Assembly: GCA_025998475.1 (NCBI GenBank)
Contig: BNVZ01000075.1
Location: 1 to 6,454, forward strand
Reading direction: 5' to 3'
From: Endomicrobiia bacterium
GTDB lineage: Bacteria > Elusimicrobiota > Endomicrobiia > Endomicrobiales > Endomicrobiaceae
Length of the DNA: 6,454 bases
Numbering within the stretch: position 1 is the stretch's first letter; the number at the start of each line of letters is the position of its first letter. Under the pieces are notes generated by a model. The model worked only from the letters and a program-made list of their open reading frames with translations. It was not told the origin of the DNA and searched no databases. The position numbers were made by a program, and so were the translations under genes. This document shows positions 1 through 6,339 of the stretch, in pieces.

Positions 1-53
1 CTTTGTATCAATCTCTAGCATAATTACTGCTACTTTTACTTCTAGCGCTTTGT

Positions 54-358
54 TTATCAATACCTATTCCCATCTAGTATATTCCCCACTGCTCATTAAT
101 GCTTCTTGTGCATACCCTATGTCTATATCCACAACTTTTGCTGACATTGTCTCCTTACGATAACTAGTTTTCCTTAACAATACCTATTCCCATCTAGTGA
201 TTCCCCACTACTCATCAATAATTCTTGTGCATACTCTATGTCTATATCCACAACTTTTGCTGACATTGTCTCCTACGATAATATGTCCGAATGTTCTATC
301 GTCCTATATGCACAGCTTTCACTGACATTGTAACTGTCTCTTGTGACAATATGTTCGG
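54..358. repeat. Degenerate tandem repeat, ~120 bp unit, about 2.5 copies
   Basis: Two long copies start near 57 and 177 (shared starting motif AATACCTATTCCCATCTAGT at 59-78 and 179-198), offset by 119-120 bp. A third, partial and more diverged copy lies at about 297-358. All three share a core resembling CTGACATTGT (141, 260 and 322). On the minus strand the two good copies each begin a short reading frame just after an AGGAGACA-like sequence: 147 down to 64 (27 codons, starting MSAKVVDIDIGYAQEALMSS) and 266 down to 174 (30 codons, starting MSAKVVDIDIEYAQELLMSS). Several differences between the copies are synonymous in this frame and the shared part has no indel, which hints at coding origin. 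The third copy is stopped after ten codons. I do not recognise the peptide. The array could be a decayed, duplicated gene fragment or a non-coding repeat. Confidence 0.8.
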
Positions 359-417
359 GTATTGCCCTAAAGTACTCAAAACATCATCTTTACAATATTC
401 TCTGTACTCAATTTTCT

Positions 418-604
418 CTTTGCTCACCTACCCCCCCCTTTTTTTTCTTTTCTTACTCCTTGCTATCCTCACTGTTTTGTCAAACGTCCCTTTCTTTACT
501 CCCATTAATACTAAACCCATTCTATCTGACCCACATGCTTTCTTTTTCTGTTTCATAGTACTTCTATTGTACTTTTTATATGTTAGTTATTAAGAGGTCT
601 AATG
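418..604 (-). repeat. Left arm of a ~186 bp inverted repeat
   Basis: The reverse complement of this stretch aligns with 5966-6151. The inner ~66 bases (539-604) match the other arm except for a 1-base indel. The outer part is also well conserved, with scattered substitutions and small indels. Homology stops sharply on the inner side after 604 and fades on the outer side beyond the shared GAGCAAAG motif (418-425 on the opposite strand). Read on the minus strand, this arm has a 42-codon frame from ATG at 556 to TAG at 428-430, rich in Lys and Arg (MKQKKKACGSDRMGLVLMGV, then a basic tail ending in a G8 run). The matching frame in the right arm stops after 14 codons, so the repeat does not maintain a shared intact protein. 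Its function is unknown; it is probably a dispersed repeat family or duplicated intergenic block. Confidence 0.9.
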
Positions 605-976
605 AAAGACATTGGAAACATGGATGAAATGTGGGAGCAACAGTTGGGTCCGTCTAAAAGCTCTTAGGCAAACAATTCCTCTTTTTGCAAAAAAGGAGTG
701 TAGGTACAAACATGGTGCGAGATAAAGCTGTTTTAATGTGCAAAATCCAAAAACACATATTGGGCTGTTTTTGTCGTTCAAAATACAGCTTAGCTTACTG
801 CCAGTTAAATCAGGAAATTCCATCTACGCTTATTTTATCATTTCCTTTTGTTCAAATCTTTGGGCTCGTTATAGCCTAGAACAGATGCTACTGTCACGCA
901 ATAACATTCTACCGGTTATCCTAGAGACGCAAGTAGTACTATTTATACCTTTTGCTGATAACAGCTACCAAAATAC
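605..976. other. Gene-free stretch between the inverted repeat arm and argA
   Basis: I see no recognisable gene in these 372 bases. Open frames exist on both strands (for example minus 599-823 and plus 738-1028), but none has a recognisable motif, a convincing ribosome binding site or coding-like composition. An interrupted A/T hairpin at 677-697 (TCC...GGA closing a T-run/A-run stem) lacks the GC stem and following U-tract of an intrinsic terminator. This is the downstream side of the korC-argA unit and no clear terminator for it is visible. The stretch may be decayed coding sequence. Confidence 0.55.
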
Positions 977-1432
977 TTATTTTAGCGATATCAATAACGG
1001 AACTTCGCCGCAGTCTGGAAACAAGTAACAGTTGATGCATTCGTTCCAGATTTTGCGAGGGAGAGTTTCTTTAAGAATTACTTTATATCCTAACTTGATG
1101 AAAAATTCAGGTTTAAAAGTTAATGTAAAAATTTTATATATTCCTAAAGCTATGGCATTTTCCTGTAGTTTTTCAACAATTTTTCTGCCGAGACCTTGCC
1201 TTTTAAATTCTTCAGCTACAGCCAGTGCTTTTACTTCTGCTAAATCACTCCAAGAAACATGAAGAGCGCCACAACCAACTATTTTACCTTCATTTTCAAG
1301 TACGACAAACTCCTGAATATTCTCGTACACAGCGTTTAAAGATCTATGCAGCATCTCTTTATTGTTTGCGTAACGCTCTACAAGCTTGTGCATTTCTTTT
1401 ACATCTGTAACCTTTGCCGATCTCAAGTTCAT
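977..1432 (-). CDS. argA: Short N-acetylglutamate synthase-type GNAT acetyltransferase
   Basis: A 151-residue single-domain GNAT protein. The predicted reaction is transfer of an acetyl group from acetyl-CoA to the amino group of glutamate, the first step of arginine synthesis, in the cytoplasm. Visible features: N-terminal substrate-side region about 1-60, the beta strand EVKALAVAEEF (66-76) leading into the acetyl-CoA pyrophosphate loop RQGLG (78-82), then motif B around FTLTFKPEFFIKLGYK (102-117). The C-terminal tail LPRKIWNECINCYLFPDC (124-141), with Cys132, Cys135 and Cys141, resembles, from memory, that of short stand-alone NAGS proteins lacking the amino-acid kinase domain. The start at 1432 is preferred over ATG at 1438 because CGGAG (1441-1445) lies 8 nt from 1432 but only 2 nt from 1438. 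It follows korC by about 19 bp from this start, so it is probably cotranscribed. The GNAT fold is secure; substrate assignment is by tail similarity only. Confidence 0.8.
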   Translation of the reverse strand: MNLRSAKVTDVKEMHKLVERYANNKEMLHRSLNAVYENIQEFVVLENEGKIVGCGALHVSWSDLAEVKALAVAEEFKRQGLGRKIVEKLQENAIALGIYKIFTLTFKPEFFIKLGYKVILKETLPRKIWNECINCYLFPDCGEVPLLISLK

Positions 1433-1440
1433 TATCATAT

Positions 1441-1445
1441 CTCCG
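1441..1445 (-). promoter_or_regulatory. Ribosome binding site of argA
   Basis: Minus-strand CGGAG, 8 nt upstream of ATG at 1432. It decides between two in-frame ATG codons six bases apart, since the upstream one (1438) would leave only 2 nt of spacing. It lies between the korC stop (1452-1454) and argA, consistent with translation of argA from a shared transcript. Confidence 0.6.
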
Positions 1446-1451
1446 AATATT

Positions 1452-2027
1452 TTACTTTATAAAATTGTATCCCGCCCAAATCGCTTTCTTATTAACTTCA
1501 ACAAGTTGCGATTTTAGATCGAACGCTTTTTCACATGCGGATAATACATTTTTTAAAGTAAGACTTTTTTCATTATTAGTTTGTCTTTCTGCGTTAATGC
1601 GATGTATTTCAAGCGCTTTAATCAATGCTCCAATCGAAACCATATTGGTGGTTTTTATGTTCTTAATTTCTTTGCTTGCAATATCTGTAGCAGGTACGAA
1701 ATAGGGTTTTATTTTGTATCGTTTGTCCTGCGATATAACAGAAGAATTTGCAATTATCACAGCTTCGTCGATCATTACTGACATAAACTTATCCAGCGAT
1801 GGTTCGTTCAGTGCTACTAAAGCATTGGGATTAAAAGCAAACGGTGAGCCGATTTCATCACTTGATACGACAACAGTAGAGTTAGCTGTTCCTCCTCGCA
1901 TTTCTGCTCCGTAAGATGGAAACCATGTTGTATGCAAACCTCGTTCTATTGCTGCTAGCGCCATCAAAGTTCCTGCCAAAAGAACGCCCTGTCCGCCAAA
2001 GCCAGCTATGACCACCTCAATTTGCAT
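1452..2027 (-). CDS. korC: 2-oxoacid:acceptor oxidoreductase, gamma subunit (KorC/PorG family)
   Basis: A 191-residue protein matching the gamma domain of pyruvate/2-oxoglutarate/ketoisovalerate:ferredoxin oxidoreductases, which in complex with alpha and beta (TPP-binding) subunits oxidatively decarboxylate 2-oxoacids to acyl-CoA and reduce ferredoxin. Seen directly: the N-terminal strand and glycine loop VVIAGFGGQG (5-14), followed by helix VLLAGTLMALA, and the hallmark SYGAEMRGGTANS (38-50). Length is normal for the family (about 180-190), so the subunit looks complete. A 2-oxoglutarate (Kor) role is favoured over pyruvate because PorG is commonly fused or accompanied by a delta ferredoxin subunit, none of which is seen here; this is weak. 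The ribosome binding site is poor (AGGG, 8 nt upstream). Next to the start, the alpha and beta genes expected in the same operon are absent as intact frames, which is odd: they may be encoded elsewhere or lost. argA follows 13-19 bp downstream. Confidence 0.9.
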   Translation of the reverse strand: MQIEVVIAGFGGQGVLLAGTLMALAAIERGLHTTWFPSYGAEMRGGTANSTVVVSSDEIGSPFAFNPNALVALNEPSLDKFMSVMIDEAVIIANSSVISQDKRYKIKPYFVPATDIASKEIKNIKTTNMVSIGALIKALEIHRINAERQTNNEKSLTLKNVLSACEKAFDLKSQLVEVNKKAIWAGYNFIK

Positions 2028-2134
2028 TTATTATACCCTATTGCACTGTCTTTCATAAAAATACTTCTGAAGTTTGGTGGCAGGTATGGTACGATATTAT
2101 AACTCGGTTTGTCAATCATCCGCAGAATCTCACT
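2006..2134 (-). pseudogene. Possible remnant of the C-terminal end of korB
   Basis: A minus-strand frame runs open from just after a TAG at about 2135-2137 into the start of korC, where it stops at 2006-2008. It reads SEILRMIDKPSYNIVPYLPP near its beginning. The segment ILRMIDKPSYN resembles, from memory, the G-I/V-x-R-x-x-x-K/R-P-T-Y stretch near the C-terminus of the beta subunit of 2-oxoacid oxidoreductases, and korB is the gene normally found directly before korC. Upstream of 2135 the frame is broken by several stops and I cannot trace the rest of KorB. The similarity is short and could be chance. Confidence 0.2.
2086..2115 (-). promoter_or_regulatory. Candidate sigma-70-type promoter for korC-argA
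   Basis: On the minus strand a perfect -35 hexamer TTGACA (2110-2115) is followed after 18 nt by TACCAT (2086-2091), which keeps the key T1, A2 and T6 of a -10 box. Transcription would start near 2079, giving a leader of about 52 nt before korC. If real, it gives korC a promoter of its own, in line with loss of upstream operon genes. Confidence 0.4.
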
Positions 2135-2190
2135 CTACCATTTCCGCGGAGAGAGATAATGACTACAACGGCAACTGGTAAAGCATGTGT

Positions 2191-2257
2191 CTTTCATGTA
2201 TTTATCGCAAAGAACCAACACACACAGGCAAAACGCATGAAAGCTTTTTTGGTTCTT
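2191..2257. other. Two interleaved inverted repeats, pseudoknot-capable
   Basis: CTTTCATG (2191-2198) is complementary to CATGAAAG (2236-2243), and AAGAACCA (2210-2217) is complementary to TGGTTCTT (2250-2257). The arms alternate in order A, B, A', B', which is the arrangement of an H-type pseudoknot with two 8-bp stems and connecting segments of 11, 18 and 6 nt. It could be formed by a transcript from either strand. I do not recognise an RNA family and no terminator follows. It may be a small RNA, a leader element or chance. Confidence 0.35.
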
Positions 2258-2366
2258 GAGTCTCGTCTGTGGTACTAAATAATAGCCCATGGAATTTGCT
2301 TAAATCTAAAAATCAATCTCGTCGTAAAATCTATCATGCGTTTGTGGCTAACCAATATATTAAAGA

Positions 2367-2396
2367 TTAAAACAAATTTCTGAAAAATGATATAAT
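2367..2396 (+). promoter_or_regulatory. Promoter of dnaE, extended -10 type
   Basis: TATAAT at 2391-2396 is a perfect -10 box preceded by TGA (2388-2390), giving the extended TGnTATAAT form. A partial -35, TTAAAA (2367-2372, four of six), lies 18 nt upstream. Transcription would start near 2403, with a leader of about 50 nt before the dnaE start codon. Its position and quality make it the most convincing promoter in the window. Confidence 0.65.
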
Positions 2397-2438
2397 ACAA
2401 ACGCTTTAATAATGATATCAAACAAAAATCCAAAAGAT

Positions 2439-2443
2439 AGGTG
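2439..2443 (+). promoter_or_regulatory. Ribosome binding site of dnaE
   Basis: AGGTG, complementary to the extended anti-Shine-Dalgarno sequence, sits 9 nt before ATG at 2453. This favours 2453 over an in-frame GTG at 2441, which overlaps the site itself and has no good purine-rich sequence ahead of it. Confidence 0.55.
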
Positions 2444-2452
2444 TTTTTTATT

Positions 2453-5400
2453 ATGACAACAGAATTTGTACATTTACATAATCATACCGAATACTCTCTT
2501 CTTGACGGTGCTTGTAGACTAACTGATGACGGAGGAAATCCCGGCGAACTCTTTAAACTTATAGCTAATGAATATAAAATGACGGCACTTGCTATTACCG
2601 ATCACGGTAATATGTATGGTGCTATGGAATTTTACTGGGCAGCAAAGCAAAGCGGTATAAAGCCAATTATAGGCTGCGAGGTATATGTCGCTCCAAAGTC
2701 ACGGTTTGATAAAAATATCGACAGAATGTCTGAAGATGGCGACAATTATAACCATTTAACACTACTTGCGAAAGATTTTGAAGGGTATCAGAATCTTATG
2801 CGTTTGGTAAGCGTGGGATTTACCGAAGGTTTTTATTATAAACCTCGAATTGATAAAGAAGTTATAAAAAAATACAGAAAAGGGCTTATTGCCCTTTCAG
2901 GTTGCCTTGCAGGCGAAATTGCGTCGGCTTTGCTTAAAGGGAATGTTGAAAAAGCGCAAAAAGTGGCAATAGAGTATCGCGATACTTTCGGCAAAGATAA
3001 TTTTTATATAGAAATTATGGATAACGGTCTTAGCGATCAACAAAGAATAATACCCGAATTTATTGAACTGTCAAATAAAACTGGAATTCCCATCGTTGCA
3101 ACAAATGATTGTCATTTTTTGAGAAGAGAAGATTCCCAAATCCATGATATTTTACTCTGCATTGGTACTGGTAAGATGTTAGATGATGCCAAAAGGCTGC
3201 GTTTTGGCTCAGATCTTTTTTATTATCGTAGTCCGGAAGATATGATAAAAACATTTTCTTATGCGCCTGAAGCTATAAAAAACACTTTAGTGATTGCTGA
3301 AAAAATCAATGTCGAAATCAATACGGATAAATTGCTTTTGCCTCAATTTCAGGTTCCAAAAGAATACAAATCTGATTCGCAATATTTAGAAACACTTTGT
3401 CGTCAGGGTCTTTTGAGAAGATATGGCACAATTAAACCAGTGCACGAGGAAAGATTAAGGCATGAACTTTCCATTATTAATAGGATGGGTTTTGCATCTT
3501 ACTTTTTAATAGTATCAGACTTTATAAAATATGCAAAAGATCATGAAATTCCGGTAGGTCCAGGAAGAGGTTCCGGAGCAGGCTCTATGGTTGCATATTC
3601 TTTGGGTGTTACAGATATTTGTCCGCTAAAATACGATTTATTGTTTGAAAGGTTTTTAAATCCTGACAGGCGTTCAATGCCCGATTTGGATATAGACTTT
3701 GCAGATTCAGGTCGTGATGAAGTTATAAGATATGTGCGCCAAAAATACGGCGAAGAAAAATGCGCGCAAATTATAACATTTGGCTCAATGCAGTCTAGAC
3801 TAGTTATAAAAGATGTTGCGCGAGTTATGGGCTTTACGCCGACGGAGTCAAATAACATTGCAAAGCTCGTTCCACAAAACGCAAGTATTGCAGAAGCTTT
3901 AGAGATTTCTGCAGATTTGTCAAAACTTGTCAAAACGGATGAAAGAATTTCAAAACTTATAGTTACTTCGCAAAAACTTGAGGGTCTTAAAAGACATACT
4001 GGCGTACATGCCGCAGGACTGGTTATAGCAAACGAAGAAATTACAAATTATTCTCCTCTTGCTAAAGGCTCAAAAGCTATTATTACAACCCAGTACGACG
4101 GCGTTGTATTGCCACGTTTAGGTCTTTTAAAAGTTGATTTCTTGGGATTAAGAACGCTTACCATTATTGACGATTGCATTAAATTTATACGCAAAAAAAA
4201 TCCTGATTTTAAATTAGACAATATTCGTTTGGATGATAAAAAAGCCTACAAACTGCTTGCTGAAGCTAAGACTATGGGTGTGTTTCAGCTGGAAAGCAAA
4301 GGTATGAGAGAGTTAATAAGGAAACTTAAACCAAGCACTATTGACGATGTAGTAGCTTTAATTGCCTTATATCGTCCTGGCCCTATGGGATCTGGAATGC
4401 TGGATGATTTTGTAAATCGTAAGCATGGCAGAACGAGAATTGTTTACGATCATCCATTACAAGAGCCGATTTTAAAAAGTACTTACGGTGTTATTTTGTA
4501 TCAGGAACAAGTAATGAAAATGTCAGTTGCGCTTGCGGGGTTTACCCCGGGAGAAGCAGACAGTTTGCGTAAAGCAATGAGTAAAAAAATACCTGAAGTT
4601 ATTGAAAAAGAAAGAGAAAAATTTACAAATGGCGCTAGAGAAAAAAACATAGATAGAAGAAAATCCGAAAAAATCTTTAATAATATTTTAGCTTTTGCAG
4701 GATATGGTTTTAACAAATCTCATTCTGCGGCGTATGGTGTAGTTTCTTACAGAACAGCATACTTAAAGGCAAATTATCCTCTTGAATATTTAACCGCTTT
4801 GCTTAACAGCGAAATAGGCCGCTCAGCTATAAAAGATAACGAAGAAAGCAAACTTGCAATGTACCTAGACGATGCTGCTCTTTTTGGTATTGAGATATTG
4901 TCTCCAGATATACAGTATTCTAATGGGAAATTTAAAATAGAAGAGAAGAATATACGTTTCGGTTTGCTTGCAGTTAAAAATGTTGGCGAAGGATTGACAG
5001 AATCCATAGAGCATGCAAGAATGGGCGATGGAAGTATTAAATTTTTTAACGATTGGGACGATTTTTTACAGAGGATAGATTTAAAGTCAACTAATAAAAA
5101 AGCGCTTGAAAGTCTCGCAAAAGCAGGAGCATTTGATACTTTTGGTAAAGACAAGTTTGAAACAAGAGCTAGTTTGCTTAAAAGTATAGATTCATCTGTT
5201 GATAAAGCTACAAAAATAAAACAAGATAAAGAATCTGTGCAGGGTTTTCTTTTCGATAGCTCGGAGGTTATGACAAGCATATCGTCGTTACAAAAAACAA
5301 AACCTCTCGAGTCGCTTGAAGCTTTATACTTTGAAAAAGAAGTTTTGGGATTTTATCTTTCAGGACATCCCTTAACTCCTATGAAGAAAGATCTTGCTAC

Positions 5401-5971
5401 CTATTCTGATTACAGACTTGACAAACTCCCAGAACCTGTAGAAAATGTTGATTTTAAAACAGCGCAGGTTGTTCGCATAGCTGGTATGATAGCTTCCGTA
5501 AAAAAACTTATTTCAAAAACAAAAAAAGAATCTTATGCAAGAATTAAAATAGAAGATCTACACGGCAGTGTGGATGCAGTACTCTTTCCAAAGAATTTTG
5601 AAAAATTTGGCAAGTATCTTACGCCTAATAATATTGTTGTGGTAAAAGGTGGATTGATGGGTGCGCAAGGACAGCCCGAAATAATAGTAGAAGATATAAT
5701 GACAATGGATGAAGCTAAAAAGAAATTTCCATCAAACTGCGGAGAAATATATGTAAAAATTTCGACCACTAGGTACGACGATACCTTAAGTGAAGATCTA
5801 AAGAAAATTTTTAAAACACATAAAGGCAAAGCAAAGGTTTATCTGCATTTAGAAGATTCTCTCCACGGTAAATTTTCTATAGAAACAGACTATTTATCCG
5901 ATTGTTCGAACGAATTTATCTACGATGTTGAAACGGCAATAGGTTCTAAAGATTCAGTAGAACTGCATTAG
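2453..5971 (+). CDS. dnaE: DNA polymerase III subunit alpha
   Basis: The replicative polymerase of the chromosome, 1172 residues from the preferred ATG (E. coli DnaE is 1160), so full length. Domains in order: N-terminal PHP domain (about 3-270), palm (about 280-560), thumb/fingers (about 560-800), helix-hairpin-helix region (GLLAVKNVGEG, 837-847), OB fold (about 1006-1085) and a C-terminal tail. Catalytic aspartates are present: Asp411 and Asp413 in MPDLDIDF and Asp562 in KVDFLGLRTLT. The nucleotide-binding loop GPGRGSGAGS is at 369-378. A beta-clamp motif QGFLF is at 930-934, close to the position of the E. coli motif. The PHP metal ligands all appear conserved: His9, His11, Asp18, His51, Glu76, His101, Cys151, Asp219 and His221, so intrinsic 3'-5' proofreading is possible. 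The gene has its own promoter and is divergent from korC. Its last His codon and TAG stop fall inside the right inverted-repeat arm. DnaE1-type, not PolC or the error-prone DnaE2. Confidence 0.98.
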   Translation: MTTEFVHLHNHTEYSLLDGACRLTDDGGNPGELFKLIANEYKMTALAITDHGNMYGAMEFYWAAKQSGIKPIIGCEVYVAPKSRFDKNIDRMSEDGDNYNHLTLLAKDFEGYQNLMRLVSVGFTEGFYYKPRIDKEVIKKYRKGLIALSGCLAGEIASALLKGNVEKAQKVAIEYRDTFGKDNFYIEIMDNGLSDQQRIIPEFIELSNKTGIPIVATNDCHFLRREDSQIHDILLCIGTGKMLDDAKRLRFGSDLFYYRSPEDMIKTFSYAPEAIKNTLVIAEKINVEINTDKLLLPQFQVPKEYKSDSQYLETLCRQGLLRRYGTIKPVHEERLRHELSIINRMGFASYFLIVSDFIKYAKDHEIPVGPGRGSGAGSMVAYSLGVTDICPLKYDLLFERFLNPDRRSMPDLDIDFADSGRDEVIRYVRQKYGEEKCAQIITFGSMQSRLVIKDVARVMGFTPTESNNIAKLVPQNASIAEALEISADLSKLVKTDERISKLIVTSQKLEGLKRHTGVHAAGLVIANEEITNYSPLAKGSKAIITTQYDGVVLPRLGLLKVDFLGLRTLTIIDDCIKFIRKKNPDFKLDNIRLDDKKAYKLLAEAKTMGVFQLESKGMRELIRKLKPSTIDDVVALIALYRPGPMGSGMLDDFVNRKHGRTRIVYDHPLQEPILKSTYGVILYQEQVMKMSVALAGFTPGEADSLRKAMSKKIPEVIEKEREKFTNGAREKNIDRRKSEKIFNNILAFAGYGFNKSHSAAYGVVSYRTAYLKANYPLEYLTALLNSEIGRSAIKDNEESKLAMYLDDAALFGIEILSPDIQYSNGKFKIEEKNIRFGLLAVKNVGEGLTESIEHARMGDGSIKFFNDWDDFLQRIDLKSTNKKALESLAKAGAFDTFGKDKFETRASLLKSIDSSVDKATKIKQDKESVQGFLFDSSEVMTSISSLQKTKPLESLEALYFEKEVLGFYLSGHPLTPMKKDLATYSDYRLDKLPEPVENVDFKTAQVVRIAGMIASVKKLISKTKKESYARIKIEDLHGSVDAVLFPKNFEKFGKYLTPNNIVVVKGGLMGAQGQPEIIVEDIMTMDEAKKKFPSNCGEIYVKISTTRYDDTLSEDLKKIFKTHKGKAKVYLHLEDSLHGKFSIETDYLSDCSNEFIYDVETAIGSKDSVELH

Positions 5972-6151
5972 ACCTCTTAATAACTAACATATAAAAGTAC
6001 AATAGAAGTACTATGAAACAGAAAAAGAAAGCATGTGGTCGGGTGGAATGGGATTAGGCGATTAATGGGAGTAAAGAAAGGGACATTTGACAAAAGAGTC
6101 AAGGATAGCAAGGAGTAAGAAAAGAAAAAGGGGGAGTAGGAGGAGCAAAGC
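5966..6151 (+). repeat. Right arm of the ~186 bp inverted repeat
   Basis: This is the inverted partner of 418-604. It begins at CATTAGACCTCTTAATAACT, so it supplies the final His codon and stop of dnaE, and ends at GAGCAAAG (6144-6151). Compared with the left arm it has one fewer A near 5996 and shorter homopolymers (A5G5 at 6126-6135 against A8G8), and several substitutions in the middle. The frame starting ATGAAACAG at 6013 stops at 6057. A short internal inverted repeat (AGTAC...GTACT, about 5996-6012) is too weak and lacks the U-tract for a terminator, so no clear dnaE terminator is visible. Confidence 0.9.
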
Positions 6152-6317
6152 AGATACAGATCAACCCACTTAAAAAAAGTGGATAAAAAGACATTAAAAG
6201 GTTGTCTTCTGGGGTTGGGGTTGGGGTTGGGGTTGGGACTACTACGCCGCTGCCTTTTTTACCTTTGCCTTTGTTGCTGTCATCTTCGCTGTTGTCATCG
6301 CCATCGTTAAAGTATAA
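6102..6317 (-). pseudogene. Decayed fragment with acidic Pro-Thr linker, surface-protein-like
   Basis: A minus-strand frame of 72 codons lies between stops at 6318-6320 and 6099-6101 and has no start codon ahead of its distinctive part. It reads NDGDDNSEDDSNKGKGKKG, then SGVVVPTPTPTPTPEDN, then a hydrophobic stretch LLMSFYPLFLSGLICICF. Asp/Ser/Asn-rich then Pro-Thr segments are typical of flexible linkers in exported or surface proteins. That makes the minus strand the likelier original coding strand, although the plus strand also reads a low-complexity GVGVGV. The frame runs into the right inverted-repeat arm, where homology to the left arm shows it is no longer the original protein. No family can be named. 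Confidence 0.3.
6211..6237 (+). repeat. (GGGGTT)4GGG, G-quadruplex-capable tract
   Basis: Four perfect GGGGTT units plus GGG form five G-tracts separated by TT in an AT-rich context. Such a sequence can fold into an intramolecular G-quadruplex in DNA or in RNA made from the plus strand. On the minus strand it encodes the Pro-Thr repeats of the fragment at 6102-6317, which is the simplest explanation of its origin. It lies about 240 bp downstream of the dnaE stop, within any readthrough transcript. Confidence 0.9.
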
Positions 6318-6339
6318 TTAGGCGTTTACATAAGACCTA

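Larger units (their letters stand above)
2028..2452. other. Divergent intergenic region korC / dnaE
   Basis: About 425 bases between the two divergent gene starts. Besides the two candidate promoters, the possible korB tail and the interleaved inverted repeats listed separately, I see no intact gene. A 39-codon frame on the plus strand (2159-2278, preceded by GGAGAGAGATA) overlaps the structured segment and has no recognisable motif. No tRNA could be recognised by eye in either orientation. The length is large for a divergent promoter region, which suggests decayed sequence or a structured RNA. Confidence 0.6.

Noticed and set aside
738..1028. A 96-codon frame on the plus strand
   Set aside because: It overlaps the 3' end of argA on the opposite strand, has no clear ribosome binding site and resembles nothing known to me.
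2030..2035. Perfect TATAAT on the minus strand just before korC as its -10 box
   Set aside because: It lies 2 nt before the start codon, so transcription would begin inside the gene and miss the ATG. The TTGACA/TACCAT pair further upstream is better placed.
2159..2278. A 39-codon small protein on the plus strand with a purine-rich leader
   Set aside because: No recognisable motif. It overlaps the pseudoknot-like inverted repeats, and a frame of this size is expected by chance.
2441..2452. GTG at 2441 as the dnaE start
   Set aside because: The ribosome binding site AGGTG overlaps it and is correctly spaced for ATG at 2453. The protein from 2453 begins directly with the conserved PHP sequence.
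3541..5829. Several minus-strand frames inside dnaE, the longest 168 codons (4774-5280)
   Set aside because: They lie wholly within a strongly supported coding gene and are antisense shadows without motifs or initiation signals.
6167..6183. Hairpin CCACTT-A5-AAGTGG as a terminator after dnaE
   Set aside because: The stem is only 6 bp and no U-tract follows on either strand.
6211..6237. A telomere or eukaryotic contamination signal
   Set aside because: The array has only four full units, is internal, and is explained by a Pro-Thr coding repeat on the minus strand. The surrounding genes are clearly bacterial.
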